From Isochrysis galbana (Eukaryota; Haptophyta; Isochrysidales; Isochrysidaceae): DNA of 64,000 nt. Of the stretch, positions 1-11,616 are shown in pieces. Both the position numbers and the translations under genes were made by a program. The stretch is from assembly GCA_018136815.1 (NCBI GenBank), contig CM030932.1:10337027-10401026 (forward strand), read 5' to 3'. The stretch's first letter is position 1, and each line of letters opens with the position of its first letter. The notes below the pieces were generated by a model. It worked only from the letters and a program-made list of their open reading frames with translations. It was not told the origin of the DNA and did not search any database.

Positions 1-3000
1 TCGACGTCACCGATAGCGGTGGTCCCTGTCAGCATGACTTGTGCACAGGTCTGTCCGACCTCCGCGAACCCAATCACGACTGACTTCTTCCGAGGGCCGC
101 AGGCCATCAAAAACGACAACCAGCTAGTCACCGAGCCTCTCTTCAGCACGGCCGATGAGTTTGCCGCCAAAGCGCCGGCATCATGTGGCTCCGAGTACCT
201 CCTATACACCCACGAACCTATCACGATCCCGGCCTATCATCGGGCAACGTTTCACGTCCGAATTCCGCTAGCTCTTCGAGAACACGAAGACTGCGCCATG
301 CTCGTGGACCGACTCCCTACGCGTGAAACGATCGATAGCTCTCCTCTCGTCATTCCCCAAGTAGAGAGGTCGAACTCCGACCACACCATCGCGGTTACGG
401 TGGTCAACACTGACCCCAAACCTCTACACCTTCCGTCGTTCCATCCTGTAGCTTCGCTACAGGTTCGATTCAAAATTCACGCTGGAACATATCGCCGCGT
501 CGGGGCCGTTAACTCGCCGGATGTGATTGAGTCGCTCGACGAGGACCAGCGTAAGCTCCTCGAGGCAGCCAAGATCGACCCCGAAGGCCGTCTCTCGATG
601 CCCCAACGTGAACAAGTTCGTCGTCTACTGGCCCGACGTATCGCTGCTTTCGCAATTGACCCGACCAACCCGAATCACACTCACGTGATGGAGGTAGAGC
701 TACCGCTCAACCCCGGAGCCGAAGCTCACCGCCACGCACCGTCTAGAGTTGGACGAGAGGGTGAGAAGATCATAGAGGACGAAGTTTGCAAGATGGAGTC
801 CGCGGGCATCATTAGGAAATCAAATTCGTCGTGGGCCTCTCGAGTCGTGCTAGTCACTAAGAAGGATGGCTCCGTACGTTTCTGCGTAGATTATCGCGAC
901 GTCAACTCCAAGCTTCGTCTAGAGGACAGCCCTCTTCCCCTCACGGTAGAAGCCATCGACCGATTGTCGTCCGGCCAAGGCAACCTTGATTCTCTATTCC
1001 TTTGCACCCTGGACCTGGCATCTGGTTTCTGGGGTATACCGATCAAAGAGTCCGATAAACATATCACCGCGTTCACTACTCATCGCGGCAAGTACGAGTT
1101 CAATTACTTGCCTTTTGGTGTTCAATCCGGTCCCTCGTATATGTGCCGCCTCATGGACGCCGTTCTCGGTGGGCTGGCATGGGAGATTTGTATGCCATAC
1201 TTGGATGATGTCGGCGCCTGGTCGACAGGCGTAGGTGACTCGCTGCAGGCCAGGGAAGAGTCGTCATTCCAACAAATGTTACACCGTCTTGATCTTGTCT
1301 TGGAACGTCTCATCTGGGCGGGCCTCACTTGCAAGATGTCGAAATGCGTTTTCTTTGCCACCTCGGCTGAATATCTCGGCCACGTTGTTTCGCGTGAAGG
1401 TCTTCGGATGGATCCCAAGAAAGTGGAAGCCGTCTCGAAAATCGACCCTACCCAAATCAACTCTATCGAAGCCGTCCGTTCTTTCCTTGGACTGTGCTCG
1501 TACTACCGCCGTTTTATACGCCGTTTTGCGATCCGTGCAGCGCCGTTAACCGCTCTCACGCGGAAAGGGTGCGATGTCCCGGTCGAGTCGCAAACAGAAG
1601 CCTGTCGCCAGGCTATCGAAGATCTCAAGCAAGCTATCTGTGAAGAACCCGTACTCGCACCTCCTCGAGACGACCGTCCTTTCCTCGTTAAGACCGACGG
1701 TGCTAGCAAGCTAGGCATCGCCGGCGTCCTTGCTCAGAAAGACGACGAAGGGAGAGAGCGCGTTGTTGCATACTACGGTCGTAGTTTGAGTCCGGCTGAG
1801 CGCCATTGGACAGTTACTGAAATCGAACTTCTAGCAGCGCTAGAATCGATCCGAAATTGGAGGCCTTATCTTTGGGGTCGCCACTTCACCCTCGTCGTAG
1901 ACCATTCAGCTTTGCGCTGGCTTCACACGATGAAAGATCAAGTCACCGGTGGTCCAGCCTCGCGCCTCATGCGATGGGTCCTGAAGCTAGCCGAATATCG
2001 ATTCGACGTCGTGCACAAACCTGGAGTCACTCACTAGGACGCCGACGGCTTATCCCGCCTAGTTGCTCTCGAGCCCGATCACGATCCTCTCCATCTCGAG
2101 GAGAGTGACGTCCATTCTTTCGATTCTTCCGAAATTCACGACATAGTTGCCGCCGCGGTTACTTCATCCACCCTCACCGCTCGCCGCCAACAAGCAAACG
2201 ATAGGCTCGCTCGTCAAGCATCGGAATCTTCGGAGTCGATTACCTCCTCGTATCTCGATGTGGGCGTGCCTCATGCCGACGAATTGCTTCAAGCGCTCTC
2301 TACCGACGAGTTCGCTAGCTCGATCATTTCTGAACTCGAGTCGATCCTTCCGAAAGCTTCCTCTTCGATCGACTCTAGCTCGTCGTCGAAGAAGAGGTCC
2401 CGATTCCTGCTTCGCGATGGCCTACTCTACTACCGCTCCTCAGAGGCGGAAGAGGCTCCTCTTCGTTTATACATTCCGGAGTCCCTTCGTGACACGTACC
2501 TCCGCGCCTACCATGACCACCTTGGTCACCCAGGTGCGACAAGGATGACTACCCTACTTCGTTCTCGAGTTTACTGGCCTGGCCTATCCGCCTCTGTATC
2601 GGAGTACGTTCGAGAGTGCCATGAATGCACTCTTGGCAAACCGTTACCGCGACCGCTCGCCCATCCATCCGGTCTTTCTATCGGATCCTATCCTTTCGAC
2701 GTCGTCTATTGCGATATTCTTTCGATGGCTCCCACCCACGATTTCGTATCCGGCCGCTCCGGTTTTGATAAGCTGATTGTTTTCGTCGATTCTCTCTCTC
2801 GTTGGATTGAAGCTGAGCCTTGCAACGGTAACCCCTCGTCCGCAAAATGTCTGGACGTCTTCATGCGTCTCATCGTATCTCGTTATGGAGTCCCTCGCCA
2901 ACTTCGAACCGACGCCGGCTCGAATCTTTGCTCTCGATTAGTTGACCTAATTCTCAAAGCGACTGGCACGGACTTGAGCACTACTGAAGCCTATCGCCAC

Positions 3001-3912
3001 GAAGGCGTAGGGCTAGTGGAAAGAGCTCAACAAACTCTCCTCACGATGACTCGAGTCTCCAATGAAGGCGGCGCCCATTGGGTCGACCACCTTCCGTTTC
3101 TTCTCATGTCTATGCGAGCGACCGCCGGTCGCGTCGTACCCAAGTCACCCGCGGCTATCTTGTTTGGTCGGGAGCTTCGTCTTCCAGCTCAACTTGCTGA
3201 CCCTGCTCCTGTTCTCGAGTTGCTTCCATCTAGGCCTCCGTCCGATGCCGTCATTTACGCCACCGAGCTCAATAAGAAGCTTCTCGAGTCGTGGCGTTCC
3301 GCCCTCGAAAGTACTCAAGAAGCCCAACGCGAATCGATGCGCTCCGCCTCTCAAAAGTCTAAACTCGGTGTCACCTTCAAACCAGGAGACAGAGTTTGTC
3401 GTCGAATCCCTGGCCACGCCAACAAACTTCAATATCTCTACTCCGGTCCCTACCGAGTAGAAGAAGCCATCTCGGCCACTCGCTACCGTCTACGCGATCT
3501 CGAAAATCGTCAAGTCAAGGATGAAGTTCACATCTCCAATCTTCGTCCGTACTTCACCGTCACCGATTCGTCTCCGCTCGCTGAAGATGAGTACTTGGTC
3601 GAAGAGTTACTCGATCGCAAGGGCGATGGAATTTCATTCAAGTATCTCGTCAAATGGCGCGGCTATCCTCGTTCTGAAGCTACTTGGGAGTCTCGAATTG
3701 AGTTGCTTCGGCGTTGTGCTGATCTAGTTGAGTCGTACGACACCACTTTCGACCGCCGTCCGGTTCAACCCCAAGCTCACTCCGCTGTAGACTCCTCTTC
3801 AAGTCCAAGTTCAAGTTCCCAATCAAATCAAATACCACGTCCAATTCAAGAGCCCAAGCGTATTCCTCCTGATCTGCCTTCAAATCGTACCCGTTCTCGT
3901 TCACGATCGTAG
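1..3912 (+). pseudogene. pol: Ty3/gypsy pol (RT-RNaseH-integrase-chromodomain) with one in-frame TAG
   Basis: Frame 1 is open from the window edge to the stop at 3910-3912, except for TAG at 2035-2037; element B has tryptophan there (GVTHWDADGLSR), so this is a TGG-to-TAG change. RT lies at about 0.75-1.5 kb with the YLDD catalytic motif at 1198-1209. RNase H follows (TDGASKLGIAGVL; ELLAALESIRNW). The integrase HHCC zinc module is near 2500-2640, its catalytic residues are in YCDIL (about 2708), RTDAGSN (about 2908) and the VGLVERA helix (about 3010), and the chromodomain (EYLVEELLDRKG, YLVKWRGY) spans about 3589-3740. The aspartic protease, judged from element B, ends just upstream of the window. 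The product would replicate the element by reverse transcription and integration; the chromodomain normally directs insertion to modified chromatin. Confidence 0.93.
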
Positions 3913-4169
3913 CGCTAAGTCGACCGGAAGTGGATGATTAGCGTCGCGTCAGCGCCTGACCCAGCGCAACTGCCCGAGCAAAACTCCTGTAAAAGGGAGA
4001 ACGTGGTAGGACGTGACGTACGAAATCGGGGGCCGCCGCGCTAAGCTGCCGATTTTGTGCTCGCTTTGGATCCATGGGTTAATCCTCCTCCTCTAGGTCT
4101 CTCGTCTCGTATGGTTAAATGAACTCTCTTGGCTCGACATCGGGAGACGTCTCGATTTAAGTCGGGGGG
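3913..4169 (+). other. 3' untranslated region and polypurine tract of element A
   Basis: No coding is seen between the pol stop and the LTR. The stretch ends in AAGTCGGGGGG (4159-4169), immediately before the LTR TG, which is where the plus-strand primer of an LTR retrotransposon sits. Element B has the same sequence at 17335-17345 on the other strand. Confidence 0.75.
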
Positions 4170-5562
4170 TGTTGTATTCCTGCCCATCTGAAGGTTGTAG
4201 GCATGAATATTCGTGTAAGGTACGCGCTCACAATTACAATTGAACAGTTCCCCGTGTTGCCACTGACGCACAAGACACACAGATTCGGATTCCCCATGGT
4301 CTCAAGTCCAGGTTTGCAGGTTTTGGTCTCGAAATTTGCGATTCGAATTTTGTTTTTGCTGTTACTAAAATTGTTGGCTCGTTTAAGGTAATAAACCGGC
4401 ATGACTTCGACTTCTCGTTCTGCAGTCGCTCTGCGAGACTCTCTCTCTCTCTCTCTCTCTCCGTCCGCCTCTCCTCGGCCGACGGCAAGAAGATTCGTCC
4501 AAAACATTCTCCGGTCCCAAGATATCTCGTGGGGGGTCTCTCCGCGCTCCGCGAGGGAAAGGACGCGATCTCGCTCCGAGATCGGCCTCGCGCCCTCCCA
4601 CGCTGCCCCGCCGTGCCCTCGGTCCCTCGCCCCCCCCGCGGCAGGTTCTTTCCCTCGGCGTGCCGTCCGTCGCCTCTGGCCGTTATATTAATCCCCCCCC
4701 CGCGCGAGGTTCTCTTCTCCCCCGCGCGCGGTTCGTTTCCTCCGGCCGTCGTTGTTCCCCCCCTCGCTTCGATTCCTCTCGCGGTTCCTTCGATGATTGC
4801 CTCCATCTCGTCCGTTCTTCTTCGCGATCCTCGCGGAGGGGGCACCGACGTTTAATGTTAGTTTCGTCGCGGTTTCGATGAAAGAAAGGAAGAACGAATG
4901 GCACTCGCCTCGCGTCTCGCGTCTTGTTTCGTCGCCCCTTGCTCGTCGCTTGTCTAGAAGGTCTCTCCGCACATCGCCTTCTCCCCCCGCGCGAGTTTGG
5001 ATCTCTCCTCGACCCTCCGCGTTGGCTTCAGCGGACGAGTTCCACTTTAACGATAGTTCGAACCCTTCGGTGGCGTAGTTATGCGCTCTCTTTCCGTATA
5101 TCTTCGCGCATGACGAGCGATCGCGACTTCAGCCTTCGCCGCGCGGGGAGGGGTTTGTTTATCGTATGATTCCGGAGTGTTTACGTTAGTTTTCTGAGCC
5201 CAAGGACTTTGGTTTTTGGTTTCTTGTGAGTGATTTTTGTAGCAACTTCGTCGAGTCCCACCGTGTTCCCAAGCGAGTCCCCCCGAGTTCCCGAGTCTAT
5301 ACCCCGAGTCAACGAGTCAATACAAGTCAAGCACGCGCCTGAGCCACCCCTAGTCGCCTGCCACCACCTCCCACAAGCCTCCTTTCGCACTTCCGCGCCC
5401 ACCGTGCTCCGTGCGTGCGTCGTGCGTCGTGCGTCGATCACCATGCCCGTAGTCACCCCCGAGGAAAGCTCCATGAGCTCCCCACAAGAACCGCGTTCCG
5501 CGCTAGCTGCCGGCGCGCCCTCGCAGGCAATCTCCAAGAGTGAGATCAGCCTTGCTCTGACA
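4170..5562 (+). repeat. 3' LTR of element A (1393 bp)
   Basis: It starts TGTTGTATTCCTGC right after the purine tract and ends GCTCTGACA. Both ends were set by comparison with the LTR at 15956-17334: homology begins and ends at the same bases and the flanks differ. The LTR is unusually long and GC-rich, with a (CT)n run near 4438-4462 and polyC tracts. The candidate target duplication would be the next five bases, 5563-5567 (CCGGG), but its partner is off-window. A short reading frame from about 5443 (starting MPVVTPEES) lies inside the LTR and is probably not a gene. Confidence 0.88.
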
Positions 5563-5902
5563 CCGGGCTACCCTATGCACCTCCGCCATCCGCCACCGCT
5601 CCGCTACTCTCACCGCTCACCGCCACCCGCCGCACACAACCATTTTCGGCCGCCACCGCTGACACCCCGCCCGTTGCATCCCCGCCATCGCCGTGTTGCC
5701 TCAATGGCATTCAATGGTGCAATGGTGCACTTCTCCCGTCGTCGGGCACCACGACATAACTCGAGATTTCACACACGCCCAGAAGGCAACAAAGGCTTGC
5801 GCGGTGTGAAGTGGAGGTAGGCTGATGGAGCGCGCGCCGCCCCGGAGCACCTGTACTCTTGTCATCTTCGGGAACTCGGGAACAGTGAACAGTAAAGTAG
5901 AG
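5563..5902. other. Spacer without recognisable gene
   Basis: GC-rich stretch between the LTR of element A and the first MITE. It contains CCGCCAC-like simple sequence; I see no gene. The last eight bases (5895-5902, AAGTAGAG) are the left target duplication of the MITE. Confidence 0.6.
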
Positions 5903-6085
5903 CCTAGATGGGAAATACGGTGCTGGGGCCTGCAAATACAGCCAAATACATATGTATTTGGCCTCCGGCCAAATACATTTCAAATACATTCGAGGCCTAC
6001 AACCCAGGACGCGCTTCAAATACAGCCAAATACATATGTATTTGGCCTCTGGCCAAATACGGTAAATACGTATTTCCCATCTAGG
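5903..6085. mobile_element. 183 bp MITE copy 1 with 8 bp target duplication
   Basis: It begins CCTAGATGGGAAATACG and ends with the inverted form CGTATTTCCCATCTAGG. It is flanked by the direct repeat AAGTAGAG at 5895-5902 and 6086-6093. An 8 bp duplication fits the hAT superfamily. The interior is built of palindromic CAAATACATATGTATTTG and GTATTTGGCC units, and there is no coding. Related copies lie at 11962, 12786, 12929 and 26728. Confidence 0.88.
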
Positions 6086-6359
6086 AAGTAGAGTAGTCTT
6101 TTTGGGCTCTTCACACCCCAGACCCCAGAGAGGTCCCTTGCGAGCGACTTTCTTTCACGGCCCCAACCAACCGCTGCGCTCTTCTTCTCTTGGGGCGGTC
6201 GGCTTTTTTCTTTCTTCTCTCTCACTCGCGGCGCGGCGCTCGAAATGTGTGTGTGTGGGTGGGGAGTGTGGTAGAAGCAGAAAGTTGGCCCTTTCTATGT
6301 GATAGAATGGTAGCCGCCCGTCCGGCGAGGATGATGATGGACGTTCTTGCCAGGAAGAA

Positions 6360-6361
6360 GC

Positions 6362-6422
<61 letters not shown>
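6360..6422. repeat. (GA)n microsatellite
   Basis: Nearly pure GA dinucleotide run with two interruptions. A longer purine-rich tract (GA, GGA and G runs) continues at about 6470-6790, upstream of the coding region starting at 6848. Confidence 0.95.
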
Positions 6423-6424
<2 letters not shown>

Positions 6425-6847
6425 CCCGGAGAATCAGTTACGTGTGTGTGGGTGCGGTTCTGCTGTAGGTTGAGGAGAGAAGAAAGCTGGATATTTAGAG
6501 GAGAAATACATTGAGAGTATGAAGGAGAGGGACGGAAGGAGATGAGAAGAGACGAGAGAGGGAGACGAGAGGAGAGAGAGAAAGACGAGGGACGAGAGAG
6601 AGAGAGAGAAGCCTGGCGGCCGGAGCGGCCGTCGGCAGAGAAGAGAGAGAGCGAGGCAGAGAGAGAAACGGGGGGGCGGGGGGGGGAGACAGAGAGGGGG
6701 AGAGAGAGAGAGGGAGAGACGGGGGGGGAAGAGAGGGAGAGGCAGGGAGGAAGGGAGGGAGGTGGAGCGCAAGGGCGGGGGTGGCGGCGGGGGGAGAAGT
6801 CCGCCACGTATTGCCTTTCCCCGCCGCTCCTGCGAGTGGCGTCGGGC

Positions 6848-8359
6848 ATGCCGCTGCCCGGCCCCAGGAAGGTGAAACCAGAGGTGTCTCGCTCTCGTTC
6901 TCTCGGCTGCGGGCTTGCAGGGCTTCTGCTCTTGGCCGCAGCAGCCGTAGGCCTATTCGTGCTGTATGCCGACCCAGTTCTCCTCACCCAGGCCGCCTCA
7001 CGCGTCCAGCTGCCGCACGTCCAGCCGCCCGAACGCCCCGAGTGGCTCACACCGCCGCGCCTCCCCACTGAGACGCTCAGCGAATGGACGGAGGCTACGC
7101 GCCAGAAGCTACCCAAGTCGTGGCAGGAGGGCACTTGGGAGGCCCTGCGCAACGACCCGATTGGTCTGACCGCCGCGCTCTGCTGTGCCGCACTGCTTTT
7201 CGGCAGCTTGCTCCTCGTGCTAGCCCGGTGCTGCCGATGGACGTCACTGGAGGACAAGATTCGGGAGCTTGAGGTGCAAGAGGCGCAGGCGTTCCGCGAG
7301 CTGCGCAGTGTGCGCACGCAACTCTCTGAGCTTCGCACCCAGGCTGCCACACGAGCCGCCGACGCCGAGGCAAGAGCCGAGGCGCGCGCCCGGGCACGGG
7401 AAGCACGGGCGGCTGCACGAGCGCGTGCCGCGAAGAAATGGTGCTGGTGCTTCGTCAAGAAGGCGCCCGCCTTTGAGCCACAGCAGCCTACAACGCGAGC
7501 CGTCAAGGAGGAGGAGACCATTGACGTAATGGCCTGGGGCCCTGGTAACAAGGTGCGCCCGCCTCGAGAAGAGGCAAAGGCTATCCACGACCTTCTTGCC
7601 CAGGGCAAGCTCCTCATCTTCAAGCTGAGAGGGCGCAACGGCACAAGACCACGCGATGTGTACGAGTACACCGTGCTTGACCCGGCGCAGCTGCAGCCTT
7701 CGAACCTGTCCTCTGACGGATCGCGCGCAAGCAGCTTACGGCACTCTCCGAGCAGCGCCCGAGCCAGTGGGCTCAAACAGAGCCTGCAGCAGCACTACGA
7801 ATCGTGGCGCTCCGGCTTCTCTCTCGCGACGAGCGCCGAGGAATGGGATGAGGCGCTCGACGACTTGCAGGACACACAACGCGCGCGCTTCCTCGACGCC
7901 CTCACTCTGCTCGATATTGACTTCGCCGACGGCGCTGTGGTGGCGTTGCTGCGCGTGCACAATCTACCAGGCGAGTTTACGCAGCCCCTCAAGTTTGGCG
8001 ACCTGCTCATTTCGTGGTCGCCGCAGCGGGACGGCGGCGAGCTCAGTGTCGCAGAGCGCGCCACGTGCAACATGCAGTCGGTGATGATGCTGATGAGGTG
8101 GTGCTCTCGGCACGGAGCCACCGCACAACACACCCTTCTGAAGGACGCAGCCAACACGGCGCAGCATGAACATGCAGACCTTGACTTCGACGCTCTCTTC
8201 CGCAAGCTATTCCAAGTCTCACGCGTCGTGCGCCCCGGCAAGAAGACGTGCGGCGGCGTAGTGACGGAGAACCCAAGCGTCGGCATTCCTCGAGTCGCCA
8301 CTTCAGGACGTCCTCCAACGGCGGCACAGGTGACGAAAAAGTACAACGCGCTTCTATGA
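6848..8359 (+). CDS. Hypothetical two-pass membrane protein with coiled coil
   Basis: The ATG at 6848 (MPLPGPRKVK) gives 503 aa. The frame is open further upstream, but that part only translates the purine repeat, so the later start is preferred. Visible parts are a hydrophobic segment at about 20-41, a second at about 106-127 ending in cysteines, an Arg/Ala/Glu-rich coiled coil at about 133-197, a WCWCF motif near 198-202, a Ser-rich linker, and a compact C-terminal region rich in Trp, Leu and Asp (EWDEALDDLQ; DIDFADGAVVALLRVH). I recognise no family. It has no intron and no frame damage and looks like a genuine host gene. It probably sits in a membrane with the long C-terminal part on one side; nothing in the neighbourhood suggests a role. 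Confidence 0.65.
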   Translation: MPLPGPRKVKPEVSRSRSLGCGLAGLLLLAAAAVGLFVLYADPVLLTQAASRVQLPHVQPPERPEWLTPPRLPTETLSEWTEATRQKLPKSWQEGTWEALRNDPIGLTAALCCAALLFGSLLLVLARCCRWTSLEDKIRELEVQEAQAFRELRSVRTQLSELRTQAATRAADAEARAEARARAREARAAARARAAKKWCWCFVKKAPAFEPQQPTTRAVKEEETIDVMAWGPGNKVRPPREEAKAIHDLLAQGKLLIFKLRGRNGTRPRDVYEYTVLDPAQLQPSNLSSDGSRASSLRHSPSSARASGLKQSLQQHYESWRSGFSLATSAEEWDEALDDLQDTQRARFLDALTLLDIDFADGAVVALLRVHNLPGEFTQPLKFGDLLISWSPQRDGGELSVAERATCNMQSVMMLMRWCSRHGATAQHTLLKDAANTAQHEHADLDFDALFRKLFQVSRVVRPGKKTCGGVVTENPSVGIPRVATSGRPPTAAQVTKKYNALL

Positions 8360-10750
8360 GCATGGTGTGTTACCTGTTGGAAGACTTGCGACGAAAGCTG
8401 GGGGAAGAGGCGGCTCAGTCGGAGCTTTGACCATCGGGATCTCTCGGCTCAGATAATGATACGGCATGCTTCCGTGAGGGCGCTGCTCGAGGATGCCCTC
8501 ATTGCGACAAGAACACCGATCATACCACCGGTGCTCGACATTCATGTCGAGCTTTTGAGGTGTGGATGTGTGCTAGCATGAGGTGCGAACCATTTGGCGA
8601 GCATCTCTCATGCATCCCGACATCTACCGTCTACTCGCACACGCTTTTGTTTTTCGTCGAATCGCCGTAGCAAGAGATGTCAAAGGTGTGGGCTCGAGGC
8701 CGTAGCTCAGCTCAGGGGTTGACTGGGCTTTTGCTTTGGCTCCTTCTGCTGCAACTACTTCTTCTTGTGCTACATACGCTGTCCCGCTCGTTCCCTCTGC
8801 GGTCCAACGGCGACCAAATCATCCACGGTGCTCCTCCCCCTTTGCATCGCAATACTTCAGCTCGCAACTGCTTCCTCTCTCGCTCGATGTTCATTATTTT
8901 GCAGAAGTTGCTGTTAGTCGTGCGCCTTGTTGTGCAATAACATCTTAGTCTTCTTAGTGGCAGACTCAGTTGCGGCAGTTAGGCTCAGCGGCAACAGTTC
9001 ATTCAAACGCCCGCCGTGCATGCTCTTCTGTGCTAGGATTGAGACGTCTCCCAAAAGCTCACCCTAAGCTATTGTGGAAGCATCACGGGCAGAGCGGCTC
9101 CTAGAAATGCATGGGATTTGCTACGGGCTATAGCAAGTGCGTGCCCTAGTTTCTAGGGCACTACGCACTACGACAGGCGCCACTGCTTATCACTTTTTAC
9201 TTTTGCGCATCCGGTAGAGCCGCCGCTTTGCCCCTATCCCCCGAGTAAGTGCTGCCCGGGGGAGTGCCGCTTGCGCCTGCTTGATTATGGCGGGGGGCGG
9301 GCGCGCACCCCGAAAGCGCTCGACACCTTCTACCTTTTTGCATGGAGATACATCCTACATCCTAACGGATTTCTAATACTAATAGAATACATTACGATGG
9401 CGTAGCTCTTTCAAACTTTCAAAGGAATCGATACTTATAAGAGTAACAACAATAGAAAGCTACACTTTGCTGAGCAAAGCGCTACTCTTTGCTCTTTGCA
9501 CATGACACTGATTCCGCTAGAACCCCGCCCAAGCGGGCATGGGAAGACAGCCGAAGGCCAAAAGAAAGCGGATAAACATGAGCGACTTACGACTTAATTA
9601 AGCCTTAAGCCCTGTGTTCACTATAGGTATACTATAGATGCAGGCAACAGAGGTGAACTAACACCCAACACGGAACTTGTGGAGATAGCCACCAAGTTGA
9701 ATGTAGGTAACACACGCGTTGTCGAGGAGCCCAGAGCGCAACAAACCTGAGGCTGAGGCGGACGGGCCCCAGACGCGAGCGACAAGAAGGTGACACCCAG
9801 CAGCGACTCCAGAACTCCACAGAGAACTTGCGCGTTTCACACATACCAAGACGGGCACACACATCAAAACAGCAGCACAAAGGGCCTGTCTGTACCCCAC
9901 ACTCCGACTCCGAACCAGGCCCTTGGTAGTGTGCTAGGGCCGGACCCCGGAAACCGACGAAGAAAAAGGAATGAAGGGGGGCAAGGGACGAGGTGGAGGG
10001 AGGAAAGACAAGGGCGGTGTCAGTGTAGAGGTGGGAGGACCTTAAACTATAGTAGGTGTGTAGCCTGGAATCTTCAGATGTTTCTTTAAAAAATCACATA
10101 TCAACAAGAGAGATTTCTATTTGCCTATGTTCTCCATTTGCCAATATTTGTGCTTTGTGCTTGATTGCTTGTCGATGCCGATGCCGAGCCAAGATCCGCC
10201 CAAATATCCCCATTAAATATATCCGAGAATCCGAGGATTTCCCCCAACACCTAACGCCATCAACCGCATCGCACAAGTGCCACAGCAGCAGAAGCCCTCA
10301 GAGGCCAGAAGGGAGCGAAGGGCAATCTGGTATGTGGCACATGCGAGCTGTGTGGCGCGAATGCGAATGCGCGTTGGCATCTCGCAGCGCCGTTTCTCGA
10401 ATAGAATGGTCAACAACCATGTGAGATATGACCGTGGAGCAACAGTAGAATACACGCACACGCGGTTATCTAGCCCGTCGCCGCACAAAAAGCCGCGCCC
10501 GCTCTATCGCGCCAACGCACAACGCATCAGTGAAGCGTTCCGCCCCGTTGCACGCAACATTGCCCATAAAGCGTCTTCTAGGATCCGGGCCTCAGAATCA
10601 AGCGTACGGCCGGTGGCCAGTTGCATAGCACGATTTGCCCAGCTACGGATGGCAACTAATGCCTTTCATCGGCCAACACAAAAAGGCATACAACAGCGGA
10701 GAGGGATATCCCGTCTCGCTGCCGTCCACATCGAGTGACACATGCACATT
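8360..10750. other. Intergenic region, no gene recognised
   Basis: About 2.4 kb between the membrane-protein gene and the dynein gene. Short open frames on both strands look like chance. Base composition is more even than in the flanks, with AT-rich patches near 9340-9480 and 10090-10230. I see no tRNA, repeat family or splice-supported exon here. Confidence 0.5.
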
Positions 10751-11590
10751 CTACTTCTTGGAAGGCTGCAGGTAGGTCTCAAGCTCCTTCTTGAGCTGAG
10801 CATTCGCCTTCTTGAGGTAGGCAACTTCCTCTGCGTGTTTCTTCTCCTCCTGCGTGCGTCGTTCAGCCTCTCGCTTCTCAATCGCCTCCGCCTTTGCCTT
10901 AAGCTCTTGCACCTGACTCTCCAAGTCCTTTTTCTCCGCCTCCAGCTGTTTGATACGTGCCTCCATATCAGCCTTACCCTGCTCAGCCTGTAGCGCCTTA
11001 CGCATGCCGAAGGCGATGGAAGACTCGTATAGAGTCTGGTAGGCGGCGACAGTCATGCGCAGCTCATCCCGCACGCGCAGCAGCAGCAGACCCCGCTCAG
11101 CACAATTGACGGTCACTTGGCGGATCATCTCATCTGCGAGTGTGCATGGGGGGAGTTAAGTTAGGGCCAGCGCTCCGTGCGAGACGAGCGAGAGCATGGA
11201 AGCGTGCTAGTGCGGGGGTATCGCAGGGTTGGCAGCACGCGCACCAAAGCACTGGGCATACAGCTCCTCCCGAACTGGGCAGATGCCAGTTTCGCGAGCC
11301 TGGCGCGCGAGCAGCCTCTGGTCTAGATGCTCCTGTGTGTTGATAACGTCGAGGCGCGTCGCCGGCGTGGCGGATACGTACTGCACCCACAACTGCCCGT
11401 CCTCTGTCCACTCGCGCGGCGGCAGGATCGAGTTGAGGATGTCCTCTGTCTGCGTCACCTGCGCCTTGCCCTCAACAGGCGGCAGCTTCTTTCCTCCCTT
11501 GCCTGGCTTGGGCGGCCGCTTGTCCTTGGTCGTGAGGAGTGAGGGCGTGTCGTACTTGACCAGTGAGTTCAGGTTCGGCCCGCCCCCCAT
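10751..11590 (-). CDS. DNALI1: Axonemal dynein light intermediate chain p28 (two exons)
   Basis: The spliced product is 242 aa: exon 1 is 11590-11245, the 111 bp intron is 11244-11134 (GTGCG...CGCAG), and exon 2 is 11133-10751. Splicing gives ELYAQCF-DEMIRQV, matching the family at the joint. Hallmarks are SLVKYD at the N-terminus, LPPREWTEDGQLWVQYVS, RQARETGICPVREELYAQCF, CAERGLLLLRVRDE, AAYQTLYESS and a C-terminal Glu/Lys coiled coil. The family (DNALI1, Chlamydomonas p28/IDA4) is a light chain of single-headed inner-arm dyneins in the axoneme. Length is normal and the frame intact. A (GA)n tract lies just upstream of the start. This is the clearest host gene in the window and shows that the organism builds motile flagella. 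Confidence 0.95.
11134..11244 (-). other. Spliceosomal intron of DNALI1
   Basis: GT donor and AG acceptor, phase 1, 111 bp. Removing it restores the conserved CFDE-IRQV joint of the family. Confidence 0.9.
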
Positions 11591-11607
11591 GGCTATCCGC
11601 CAGCGCA

Positions 11608-11616
11608 GAGAGAGAG

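Larger units (their letters stand above)
1..5562 (+). mobile_element. Ty3/gypsy chromovirus, element A (5' end outside window)
   Basis: Contiguous RT, RNaseH, integrase and chromodomain coding is followed by an untranslated stretch, a purine tract and a 1.39 kb LTR that starts TGTTGT and ends GACA. Gag, protease and the 5' LTR lie left of the window, so it cannot be seen whether this copy carries the methyltransferase domain found in element B of the same family. The pol amino-acid sequence is almost identical to that of element B at 17.6-21.8 kb in opposite orientation. Apart from one in-frame stop the visible pol is open, so this is the younger or better-preserved copy. Confidence 0.93.

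Noticed and set aside
4234-4845. Open frames inside the LTRs (e.g. 4234-4845, 16599-17270)
   Set aside because: They lie within a non-coding LTR, are Arg/Gly/Glu-rich from GC skew, and change with indels between LTR copies.
5443-5562. Apparent gag start (MPVVTPEES) after the LTR
   Set aside because: At first taken as the start of a second element's gag; comparison with 15956 shows the homology ends at 5562 with a CA terminus, so it is inside the LTR.
6360-6422. GA repeats as a CRISPR-like or regulatory array
   Set aside because: Plain dinucleotide microsatellite without spacers, in a eukaryotic context.
6295-7776. 493-codon minus-strand frame
   Set aside because: It is antisense to the better-supported protein at 6848-8359 and its C-terminal part only translates the CT repeat (SLSLSLSL).
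9632-9900. Short minus-strand frames with many Cys and Trp
   Set aside because: Two overlapping frames give equally odd proteins; no start context, splice support or motif.
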